From: Carettochelys insculpta
Taxonomy: Eukaryota; Chordata; Testudines; Carettochelyidae
Length of the DNA stretch: 64,000 bases
Direction of reading: 5' to 3'
NCBI RefSeq assembly: GCF_033958435.1
Contig: NC_134150.1
Coordinates: 37,753,501 to 37,817,500, forward strand
Shown: in pieces, positions 40,756 to 52,700 of the stretch
Position numbering within the stretch: the stretch's first letter is position 1
Layout of the letters: each line of letters begins with the position of its first letter
Notes under the pieces: generated by a model
What the model saw: only the letters and a program-made list of their open reading frames with translations
Told to the model about the DNA's origin: nothing
The model's database searches: none
Made by a program: the position numbers and the translations under genes

Positions 40756-43700
40756 AAAAAAATTAGGAATATAAATGCAGAGTAAATACATAAGCATATT
40801 CCAAAACAACAAATAAAATTAGTTTGAAGTATTATTTTTGAATTGGAGGGTAGACGTTTAATTGTTAGTTTTTTGCTCCTTGTGTTGCCCCGTATGCAGT
40901 CTAGAAGTATAAATAATACTGGTTTGTTCCTTCCGTATGCAAACACTGAAATTATTCTTCGGCAATTGGAGTCAGACAGCTGGCAAATAAAAAGATGTTT
41001 TCCATAGAATTGGCAGAAAGATGTCTGTGCTTACTGGAACACTCTCCCTTGTTGATGGCATGTCCTCATATTCTTTGTCAAATATATATGTGTGTGTGTG
41101 TACATATATAATATTTGTCATGATGAGCAATTCAGACCTCATTATTAATGTTTCATAAATTAGTTGAAATGAAATTAAGGATATTTAGGAGAACACAATG
41201 TCCCTTGTTGAAATCCACAGAAAATAAGAAATTAGAGGGATTACTAAAAAAGAGAACACATTTTCATTGAGCATTTGAACTACAGGGTCCATTTCCACAT
41301 CGGTTGTCTACTTTCACCACACCCATCTCATTCAGCCTGCAAACTAGGTCATACAGTAGACCACAAACTGTATTCCATCTAGAGATGTTGGAATGCTTTT
41401 TCCTCTAAGGCTAATGGAAATAGGGAGGATTTAAAGGCAAACTTGCCAATAGTAGTCCACCAAATAAAGGTATCAGAAATAGAAAAATCAAATGGAAAAA
41501 TATACCTAAGAAAACATAGTTGGCACTTTTTTACTTGGAGGTATTTTAGCCTCCCGTTTGGGTTTAACTTGTTTGTTGCATTCCTACTTGAGTGATTTCT
41601 GTAAACCTTTGTGAATAAGAGTAGATGATTATAAACACTTAATCATAAACCTCTAAGTCCACATTTTAGTTTGGCTTCTGATTTTGTGCGTTGATAGAGT
41701 ACTTCTACAATTCGTTCAGACTTCGGATATTTGTCATTCACAATCAGATATTCTTGGTGAAAACTTTGGCGCATGCAAAGTCAGAATCCTGGCAGAAATG
41801 TTGCCCGCAAGATGCACTGACTTTCTCTCAGATGCTCTGTGATGAAAAAAATCAGGTGTGTGCTTATGTCTGGAAAATCTTTGCTTTAAAGAAATTCAAG
41901 AGCTGTTTCTGTTCATAAGCTACATCTATCTGATTTTGTATTGGAGGTACTTGTTATGTCAGTGTAAATATCACTTTCTGCATAAGTGTTTCCCGGTATA
42001 TGAGGTCTTTGTTAAATCAAGTTGTTAGACTGATAGGCTGTGTCTACACTTGAAGAGCTTTTCTCCTAACAGAAAAGTGCTGGTTTGTATATTCACTACT
42101 TCCACAGTCCTCAGAGGGTGTTTACATCTGCAGCCCTTCCATCTAAGGGCACCTATCTCACAGTGTAGCCCTTGTGGGAAGGAGAGAGAGGGAGCAAGTT
42201 ATCCTGGGTCCCTGCAGAGCCCCATCTTCCCAGATAGCTCAGTATGGGTGCAAGCAAGTGATCAGTTGCTCGGTGGAGAAGGCGTTGTCTCTGGTCAGAT
42301 AAGTGAGCACTTGTCAAGAAAGTAGGAAGGGGCATTTGTTGAAGCATCAATTTCAACAACCTGATTTCGCTTTAATGAAATGATTTTGATAGCAGGTATA
42401 ACTGATTAGTATATTTAAATCAATGTACTTATGCACTTGACTATTTTGCAAGATATCATAACTTTTCCATTTGTACATTAGTTATTTCCTAAAGAAAGAT
42501 ACATTCTCGTTGGTGCATATATATCAATATACTTTATATAGAGACGTTATACTCGATTTGATTCATTTTTGTGCTACTCAGGAGGGTACACTATGCCATT
42601 TATAAAGCATTTACATATCAATATTTTCAGATTATCATTAATTGTATTATAATTAATTAATGATTAATTTTAGTATGTTAGAGAAAATAATGAATGACAT
42701 TGCTTGTTTACTGGTTAATTAACTTTTTGTTTGTGAATTGTCAGTCTTCATTAGGAAGGTAACTGAAATTTAATCCAACGCACACAAATAGCATTTGGAA
42801 ATATTTTATTAAAGAAAAAACCCTTAGTACAGTATCTGACCTATTCTTCCTTACATATAAAAGTTGACCTCAAAAGTTAGATGTTTTCCCTGACACTTTT
42901 TATATGAAAAAGGAGACTTTAACTCAGTTTTTTGACAGAGGCTTAATATTCAAAATACTTATTTTGTATTGAAGTGTTACAAGATATTATACATTTAGAC
43001 CATAACATATTTTGTATGAAATTCAGATTTCTTAAAATCTATTTTTAAAAACTACTTGGTATGATTTGAATAACAAATTAAAAATATCTTGAGTTAAAAT
43101 AAATTTTTAGCTACCCTGACTAGTACATAAGAATGGCCATACTGGGTCAGACCAAAGGTTCATCTAGCCCAGGATCCTGTCTTCCAACAATGGCCTATGC
43201 CAGATGCCCTAGAGGAAGTGAACAGAGTAGGTAATCTTCAAGTGTTCCTTCTCCTGTCACCTAGTTTGAGCCTCTGACAGAGATTAGGGACACCATTCCT
43301 ACCCATCCTGGCTAATAGCCATTAATGGACCTAACCTCCATGAATTTATGTAGTTCTTTTTATTGAACCCTCGTAGCTTCTCCACTGTTAAATTCTGAAG
43401 TCTGATACATACAGTGACACTTCAGAATTATGAATTCAGGAATCTAGATTTCCTATAACCAGAATATTTGTACCGCTGATTAAAATATAATTAGCTCGTC
43501 AGACCTAACACTTCACATCAGGCTTCAGCAGTAGTCCCCTTCCACGGATAACAGTGTGTACCTGTGTTACAGACCCCACTGCTGCCTTTTGCTCTGCTGA
43601 CTCTGGCTGTCTAATGCTGGCAGCCCCAATGTCTTGCTGTAAGTGGTTTGGGCACAGGCAGCCCAGATGTGCCTACCTTTTAAGATGCAATACAGTTACA

Positions 43701-46700
43701 GTACAGTATTTGCTGGGGCAAGGGGAAAGGTGGTTCTGCTTGATTTGGTTATTTTTGGTTTCACACAATATCCGGGTGACTCATCAGTTTGTACCTCTGG
43801 TGTTCATATCTTTGACATTCTACTCTAAATGTAATATTCAGCTTTGTTTCCTGTTTCTGTAGGTCTGTGGTTTACCAGCAGAGTTCAAAAGAGTCTGCCA
43901 CTCTGCAGCCATTTTTCACTCTACAACTGGATATTCAGTCTGACAAGATACGCACAGTCCAGGATGCATTGGAGAGCTTGGTGGCTAGAGAGTCTGTCCA
44001 GGGTTACACCACTAAAACCAAACAGGAGGTGTGTTTTGGTCTTGTCCTTTGGACCATTTCAAGTCAAACATTGAATTTTTAAGGGTTTTTCGCTATTTCC
44101 TTGAACGTTAATCCTTGTGGTAATGTAAGAGGTGATAACTTTACAAGGTATATGGTAAGTGACAAGTGAACTCATATTTAACATGTACAGTCAAGGTCAC
44201 TTAAACAAGCTTACTCTAATTAAAATAAATAAATAACATGTTTAAAGGTGGATTTCAGTGTTTACACTCTCTATTTTAGAGGCAAGACACTTTGGAAAAT
44301 TTCTCTTTCAATTGCAGAAAATCTCAGTATTGGAAGCTAAAAATAATTATATTGGAAGTATTTTTAACTAAAATTCTTATGTTTTGCTTTATTCAATTTT
44401 AATAATCTTTCAACTCTCTTTATAAACCCTGTACAGTAGATACTATCTGGGATGATGATAATATCAGTAGGAATTCATAGTGGCTTTTTTTAATCGGTAG
44501 TTTACATTACAGTTTAACATCTCTTTGTTTCAACATTAGAATATGACTGTGGAAAATAATATATTTGGATTGAAAGAAGTACATAGTGTAAAATTGGTAG
44601 TTACTGAAACTTAGGCAGAACTATAATGCCACATCAGTAAGTCCCAATGTTTTTGAAGGTCTTGTATTACTATGATTTTAAGAAAAACAGAATAGTGACT
44701 AAAATTCATTTAAGCCTCACTGTGTCCATTTGACTCAATTGAATCCCTCACTGAGCCTCAAGCTTGATATGCCTTTTTTTAAGGGGTGAAGGAGAGTGTC
44801 AGCACTTAAAGGGAAAAAAAAAATCAAAGATTCTTCTTTGAGTGTCCCCGTGGGTGCTCCACAATAGGTGTCGGGCTCGCCTGGCGCCGCAGATCGGATC
44901 TTCCAAGCAGTTTCTGCTGGACTGCGCATGCGCTGGCGCGCGCCGCTCCCTTGCACACTCCTGGCCACGTGCGCGATCTGGTCCCCGCCAGTTCCTCTTA
45001 ACCGCCGTCGGCTGCAGACGGAATCCGAACTAGGCTAAGGCCAAGTTAGCGTATTCAATGGTTTTAACTGTTTTTTCTTTAAAGTTTTCAAGTTCTTAGG
45101 TTACTGCAAGTTAGCCAGTTGTTATTTTTCAAAAAAAAAAAAAAAACAACAAGCGGGACGGCATTCAGTCCAGTCCCAGTAACAAGTGGAACACCGGAGG
45201 CCAGGAGCCTAGGGCCATCAGCCCTCCTGCCGTGGCAGGCCATCGGAGAAGCGACTGCCTACTCAAAGGGGCCTCGAAGGAGGAGGTGCTACGCATGATA
45301 CGCGTCACAGCAGGCACGTTCTCTTCGCTCGGCCTGGTTATCAATCTGGCAAAATCAAAGATAGACCCCACACAGGACATAGAGTTCATAGGGGCACGCA
45401 TAAATTCTATTACAGCGAGAGTATATCTACCAGAGACTCGCTTTCGGGCCATCGGCTCCCTCGTGCAGGTCATCACCTTCAGCCCTACGGTGCCGGTCCT
45501 GACGTGCTTACAGCTGCTGGGCCGCATGGCAGCGGCGACGTTCGTAGTACAGAACGCCAGGTTACACATGCGCAGCATGCAGCACTGGCTGGCGAGCGTA
45601 TACAAACCGGCAGCACACACCGTTCACAGGGTGGTGTCGCCCACAACAGAGGTGCGCAAATCCCTGCAATGGTGGGTAAACCCCAAGAACTTGCTAACAG
45701 GGGTACCCTTCCACCAACCACAAATATTGGTTTTTCTTACTACAGATGCCTCCCTCATAGGGTGGGGAGCACACATGGGTGAAGAGGTGACTCAAGGGCT
45801 GTGGTCCTCCACGGAGCAGTCACTGCACATAAATATACTGGAGCTCAGAGCAGTGTTCAACGCTTGCAGACACTTTCGAGACCATATACAAGGCAAAGTC
45901 GTCGGGATCAGTACAGACAATACCTCCACCATGTTTTATATAAACCGGCAAGGAGGAGCTCGGTCCTGTGCCTTATGTGCGGAAGCAGTCCGGTTATGGA
46001 ACTGGTGCATCGCCAACAATATAATCTTGAAAGCCTCGTACTTACCAGGCGCTCACAATGTGAAGGCAGACCAGCTGAGCAGGCGTTTTGCACTCACGCA
46101 CGAGTGGCAGATCCGTCCCGATCTGCTACGACCGATTTTCCACGCATGGGGTTTTCCCCAGATAGACCTGTTTGCCACTCAACACAACAAGAAGTGCCCA
46201 CGATTCTGCTCCAGGGCAGGACTGGGATGGGGGTCCCTGGGGGACGCGTTCACGATGTCGTGGAGGGGCCCCCTGCTTTACGCTTTCCTCCCACAGTGCT
46301 GATCCAGAAAGTCTTGCAGAAAGCCAGGAGGGAAGGAGCCCGAATAATCCTGATAGTCCCAACGTGGGATCAACAGCAATGGTTCCCCCTACTCCTGCGC
46401 ATGTCGGACCGTCCACCGATGCCTCTTCCGGTGGCGCCGGATCTGCTCACGCAAGCCCAGGGGTCCATAGTGCATCCGCACCCCCCAAGGCCTGCGACTA
46501 CAAGCGTGGTTAATCCATGGCTCAGCTCCCTAGAGAGCACATGCACAGAGGAAGTGCAGCAAGTGCTAGAAAGTAGCAGGAGGACTTCCACCAGGAAGAC
46601 CTACAAGCAGAAATGGACTCGCTTCACGGCTTGGTGTTCTACCAAACAGCTGGCCCCCCTTTTGGTGCCTATACCTGTAATATTAGAGTATTTACTGGAC

Positions 46701-49700
46701 CTCAAGAGAGGAGGACTCTCACTATCCTCGTTAAAGGTCCACCTTGCCGCCATTTCGGCGTTCAGACACAAGGAGGAAGGGCACACGGTGTTCGCCCATC
46801 CCATGGTTACCAGGTTCCTCAAAGGGTTGGTAAACATATACCCCCCTCGGAAACCGCTTCCACCTTCGTGGAACTTGGACCTGGTGCTTAACGCGCTAAC
46901 GGGACCACCGTTCGAGCCCTTGGCCACGGTTTGCCTCTGCCTCCTTACGATAAAGACGACCTTTCTTCTTGCAATTACGTCAGCTCGCAGGGTGAGCGAG
47001 TTTGCAGCAGTTATGGCAACGCCACCCTGCACTGTTTTTTCTCCGAGGAGGCGGTAACCGTACGGCTGCATCCAGCCTTTGTTCCCAAGGTTTCTTCTGA
47101 GTTTCACATTAACGAACCTATTGTTTTACCCTCGTTTTATCCAAAGCCTCACAACTCTTAACAAAGAGGCGCGCCTACACCTCCTGGACATGAGGAGGGC
47201 ACTAGCCTTCTATGTAGACAGGACCAAGTCCTTCCGGAAAACGGATAGACTCCTAGTCTCTCTCGCTCCCAAATCAAAAGGAGAAGGTCTCTCTTCGCAG
47301 AGAATCTCGAAGCACATCGTATCCTGCATAAAAATGTGCTACGAACTCAAAAAGACTCCTTTATTGGCCACTCCCAGGGCTCATTCCACTAGGGCGGTGG
47401 CGGCATCAACAGCCTCTTTCAAGGGCGTTGCGCTAAAAGACATTTGCAGAGCGGCGACCTGGTCATCCTATGACACCTTCGCCAAACATTACGCCCTTCA
47501 CAGGGTATTCCAAGAGGATACCCGTCTCTCGACAGCGGTCCTCTCGGGGACAAGCTGCACATAATCCGATTACCCACCTCCTATCTTGGGTTACTGCTGG
47601 GTAGTCACCTATTGTGGAGCACCCACGGGGACACTCGAAGAAGAAAGACAGGTTACTCACCGTAGTAACAGTGGTTCTTCGAGATGTGTCCCCGTGGGTG
47701 CTCCACTACCCGCCCATCCTCCCCGCTTCGGATCTCTGTTAGTGTTTTGCAGGAGCATCCGAGGCGGTTGGTCAAGGAACTGGCGGGGACCGGATCGCAC
47801 ATGTGGCCAGGAGCGCGCAAGGGAGTGGCGCGCGCCGGCGCATGCGCGGTCCGGCAGAAACTGCTTGGAAGATCTGATCTGCGGCGCCGGGCAAGCCCGA
47901 CACCTATTGTGGAGCACCCACGGGGACACATCTCGAAGAACCACCATTACTACAGTGAGTAACCTGTCTTTATTTATCATTAAGACCAGATAACGGTAGG
48001 ACAAAGTCCCTAAACTGTGGCGCTTGTTGTCCTGGCAAGCATGGGAGAGCATTTAGGAGGAGAATATGGAGGGACCTGGGCCAGCCTTCATGGGAAATGG
48101 AAATAATTACATCTAGCTGTACCCTGACCCTACCTCCAGCTGCAGTCCTGGTTCCTAGCCCTGTCCCCAACTTCAGCCCCTGACCAGGGCTTCATTTGCA
48201 GCCCTGACCCACTCCCAGCTGGGCCTCAGTTCCCAACCCTTACCCCCTGTGCTTTTCTGTTCTGCCCTTCTCCGTGTGCGCACACTAGGAGTTGCAGGCT
48301 GGCTCCCAGGAGAGGGACATGGGCGGGGGAGGTACAACCATGAAAAGTTTGGGGCCACTGCATTAAATGTATGGTTTGAACATGAAATGCAACTGGTGAC
48401 ATTTATTCAGAGTGAAGACAAAATATTACTCTAAGCCATCTTGTGCTGAGTGTTAGAAATTCCAAATATTTTGTCCTAGTTCAGTAATATTTAAATATGT
48501 TCATGGTGGAATTCAGAGTATATCATCTATAAACTAATTATTTATAACTTGTGTCAGTGCTTTATACTTTGTGCCATAAGGAGGCACCAAAGACTCCTTC
48601 AGTGACCTTTTTGTTCCTATCTTACATTACAGCCACCAGTCCCTACCTCCCTTTACTAATTTACTGGTTCCAGTTTCATCCATCATTCATAATCCTTATG
48701 TGCTTAATCTGTATATAGTGATATATGCAGAATAATTGTAATATGTCATGATCTGGACTTGAATTGGTACCTGTATTTCCAGCACTTTGGAATGTGTTAA
48801 GTAATCGTGTGAAGTCAAACAAATGTTGAATGCCATCATTTCCACCATCTTTCTTTTTTGTTTCATAAAAATACATGAATATAGATTAAAGAACTCCTAC
48901 TGATATTACCGTACAAAGGCATTATATTAAATTGTCATGCCTTTTCGAAAAAGATAACATTTTATTGGGAAAATCCAATGTGGTTAATGTGCACAAACAA
49001 TGGGATATTTGGGGGGAAAAAAAACAAAAACCTAAAACAATACTGACACTTTCAAGAGGCATATTTCAGATAAAATTTGTGTTGTACACACATTAGTAAT
49101 GTGCCTTGCTTTTGCTTTCAAAAGATATTCATCTTCAAGATACGCTGGTCCTAAAGTTGAGATTTAATTTTAACATATTTGTTGCATTCTTTTTATTAGG
49201 TGGAGATCAGTCGAAGGGTGACCCTAGAAGAGCTTCCTCCTGTTCTTGTGCTACACCTCAAAAGATTTGTATATGAGAAAACTGGTGGATGCCAGAAGCT
49301 TATCAAGAATATAGAGTATCCTGTTGATCTGGAAATTAGTAAAGGTGAAGACTGGATCATAGTTTCTTTGTTTCTTTTTGTTTGGAGGAAAAGAAAATTT
49401 TCTGTGATTTCCGAAGTGTAACAGTGAGTTTTTGAAAGCTCACCATAGGGGAGAGTGACAGAAAGATATGTGTTAGTCTGTATTCTATCAAAGCAAAATA
49501 GCGGTCAAGTAGCACTTCAAAGACTAACAAAATAATTTATTATGTGATGAGCTTTCATGGGACAGACCAATTTCTTCAGATCATAGCCATGCCAGAACAG
49601 ACTCAATATATAAAGCACAGAAGTCCAAAATTGTTATCAAGGTTGACAAATAGAGACTTGATTTCCTCCTCCTCCCCCAGTTTGGATGTATAGATGCAAA

Positions 49701-52700
49701 AACTTTCAAGCTAAATGAAATTTGTATTATCTCATATTCCTTATTTTGTGTCTGTGCTAGTTGTGGATTAGGGGAGTCCAGTCCAGTGATGATCTGAGCT
49801 GATGTGTTCAGGCTCTTTTTACAGCACTTGCTACCTGTATGTCTTAATTTAGAACTCAGTTCTTCAAATAACTCGTTGTAGGCAGATCCTAGAACATTTA
49901 TCTAGTTCCATTGATTTCAGTGGAGTCTCATGCAGGTCCACTGTCCAGCTGAATGGAACTTAAGAATTTGGACCTAAGAATGTAAGCTGCTCAGAGCTGA
50001 GGGATGTCTGTGTCCCCTGTGTTCATATAGTGCCCTTAACGGATTGGAATACCCTGGACAAGGTTGCTATTAATCAAATAATGAGTATTAATATTAATAC
50101 TTCAGTTCGAAATCCATCCCAAGGGGTGGTAAAGCACTGTGATAAAAAACATTGAGTTGGAGAGGAGAAATGGGAAACTTTTAAGACCAAACTGAAATCA
50201 AACTAAAAACATCAGAACAATCAAATAGGTAGAGAGTTCAAGTTAAAGTTTTAAAGTTTCATTGATTTTTTTTTTTTTTAAGTTTTAAGATCTATTGATT
50301 TCTCAAAGTATGTTTTGCATGGAAACACTAGAATAATGTGTAGCTTGCTGCCTTGTACTTTGAATTTTTTTTTACTGTTGATTAACCAGTCAGAATGACC
50401 AGTTTTTTGTGCTGTGCAGAGTATGTTCCAAGAGAGCTTGAAATCTCAAGGCTAATTATGTAAGAATGCCCTTATAAATATATTTATCAGATAGTAAGAT
50501 TTTATCCTGATGTTTGCTAGTGTGTTTTTGAGACATATTGTAAAACATACACAAACAGCATCAGTCAAGCAAGACTGGCAACTGCTGTATTCTTTACAGT
50601 CTCTGCAGTTTACAGGCTGTCCCATTACCATTCAAAGCTACCCCAGGGAACTCTTGCTTGAAATCCCATATTCAAAGGCCAGAGCTCTGGTAGTAAGAAA
50701 CAAAAAGTTGACCCCTTTGTTTCCCACCACTGAAAAGACTCCAGTGGCTTTGGAGTCAGCATGCTGAGGATTCAGCCATTCTTTTAGCATAGGAAGCTTT
50801 AGTTGAAAAATTATTTTATTCTTTATTGGAAATAAATGTTCATCTGATGTCTAACATAAAAGATTTTAGTTTCCTAAAAGTGTTGATTTTGCTTTTTCAG
50901 AGTTACTATCACCAGGTGTGAAAAGCAAGATTTTTAAAGGCCAAAGAACCTACCGCCTCTTTGCAGGTATTGAGCCATATATGTCAGTCTATCCCAAAAT
51001 ATTGCATTTATATATAGCAATTCTGGCTGTGGAAATTGTGTAGATACTGCTGGCTTGAATTATAAAACATTTACTTTAAATTAGAAAGTGGTGACTAGTA
51101 AGAATAGTATGTTCTAATATAAAGTGACACATAAGTACTGAATATTTCAATTATGTGATTATTGTCACATTTCTTCAGCTTCTGCCTGAGTAATAAAAGA
51201 TCACATTTCTGTACTATATCTGTTCAGCACAGTATATACAGAAGTTTGTTTTTCAATGAAAGCATGCAGACAGCAAAGCTTATGTTAAGATGCATATAGG
51301 TCTGCTCTGTCTTAAGAGGTGTACATCAAAATTCATTTTTCTTCTCAAAGATTAAGTTTTAAATATCAATTTTTCTGTGAGTTCATTTCTGATGTCAATA
51401 CAAATTGTATAGCATAGGTCTTAGTGGGGACAAATTAGTGTTTGTGGGATGCAACTTGAATAGTAAATACCTGTTGCAAGACCTTCTTCAACTTGAACGT
51501 GGTTATATTTGACACACATCGCTAACTTTTAGGGCATGGTTTCCCAAACTGGGGGGCATGAAGCGATCTGGCTCCCCCCACCCCCATCATTCCTCCTACC
51601 TGAAGAAAGCCGGCCTTTGCTTCTGGCTCTCAGCCCCTGCCATTTTACATGGGTGACCTGGTGCAGCTGCTATAAAAAGCAGACAGCTGGTGAAGACCTA
51701 GGTGGAGCTAGCTGCCTTCTGCAAAGAAGAATGAGTGTGGGTTGGGGGGTGAGGGGAGAGTAGGAGGATGGACGGGATTAGATGGGAGGCTGGGGGTGCC
51801 TGGCTCAGGTGAGGGGGACAGGGTAAGAGTAGGGGGCTGGTGGTGCCTGGCTTTGTGGGAGGGAAGGGGCTCGGGTGGGCAGCTCATGGGGCTTGTGCGG
51901 CTTGGTCAGCCAGCTGGCTTGTGGGAGTTGCAGTGCTTGGGCAGTTGGCCCCAGCATTGCAGGGTTTACGTGGCTCGGGTTGGCAGCTGGCCCCAGCAGC
52001 ATGGGGCTTGTGCAGCTCAGACTGGTGGGTGGGCGGCTGGCAGGCAGATGGCTGGCCCCAGCAGCGTGGGGCTCTGGCAGCTCAGGATGGCAGGTGGGCG
52101 GCTGACCCTGGCAGTGTGAGGCTTGGGTGGGCAGCTTGGGCAGCTGGCCTGTGGCTGGGGCAGGTGGCTGATGGGTGGGCAGCTGGTCCCAGCAGTGCAG
52201 TGCTCAAGCAGCTGGTGGGCAGGCAGCTGGGTGGATGGCTGGCCTTGGCGGTGGGGGGCTCGGGCAGGCGGCTTTGGCAGCACAAGTCTCAGGCAGGCAG
52301 GTGGGCGTCTGGTGTGGCTGCTCTAGTGGCTGGCACTGCTAGCACGGGGCGCAGGCAGCTGGCCAGCTGGGGCTGCACCAGGCACCTGCAGGGGGCCAAG
52401 AAAAACTATTTGTGCTTATCTTTAATTTTAAATAACATTTTTATATCATGTTTTTGTGTTTATTTTAAGTTACAAATTGGATTTTTTGTTAAAAGGGTGG
52501 TTGGGTGATGGTAAAGAAGAGGTGGGGGGACCTGAAGGTTTCTCAGAAATCAAAAGTGGGGAGGGGCATGGTGCCGAAAAGTTTAGGAGCCCCTATTCTA
52601 AGGTAACTTTTCAAGTGCCTTCAGATTGCTCCTAATGTTGGTTCAGTGCATTATTCTGAGCACTCTTAAGATGAGTACTTCTAGCAACGTATGAATATCA

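Larger units (their letters stand above)
39668..43862 (+). other. USP10: USP10 intron 10
   Basis: It holds a MIR fragment (about 40110-40300), a MITE remnant (40306-40460), a (TG)n run, a MITE end near 42037 and an inverted CR1 3' piece (43126-43400). In 39668-40110, 40760-42035, 42330-43120 and 43400-43862 I see only AT-rich sequence. Confidence 0.85.
44831..47972 (+). mobile_element. DIRS-type tyrosine-recombinase retrotransposon, internally deleted
   Basis: The ends are inverted repeats of about 165 bp (44831-45000 and 47774-47942), both containing GTGGGTGCTCCACAATAGGT or its complement. An internal complementary region (47609-47707) has two halves. Its left half pairs with the left terminus (CACTCGAAGAAGA) and its right half with the right terminus (ACATCTCGAAGAACC). 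This is the DIRS-1 layout, with no LTRs and no visible target duplication. The interior encodes the end of reverse transcriptase, RNase H and a tyrosine recombinase. The gag region and most of the RT are missing, so this copy cannot move by itself. The ITRs still agree at roughly 90%, so it is fairly young. Confidence 0.9.
44029..49199 (+). other. USP10: USP10 intron 11
   Basis: The second largest intron reported here, 5171 bp. Nearly all of 44831-47972 is a DIRS element. A short GC-rich insertion follows (about 48000-48362). In 44029-44830 and 48365-49199 I see AT-rich sequence without features. Confidence 0.9.
49345..50900 (+). other. USP10: USP10 intron 12
   Basis: It holds a Penelope-like tail repeat (49455-49600) and an interspersed SINE-like end (49862-50105). 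In 50106-50900 there are T-runs (near 50269 and 50366) and an unsupported 85-codon ORF. Confidence 0.85.

Noticed and set aside
44831..47972. An endogenous retrovirus in intron 11
   Set aside because: There are no LTRs, protease or integrase. Inverted ends, an internal complementary region and a tyrosine recombinase identify a DIRS element instead.
50510..50767. 85-codon ORF in intron 12
   Set aside because: No domain or signal, lies inside an intron, and composition is like the surrounding sequence.
51742..52508. 125- and 222-codon ORFs rich in Gly, Ala and Trp
   Set aside because: They are translations of a GC-rich minisatellite in several frames at once.
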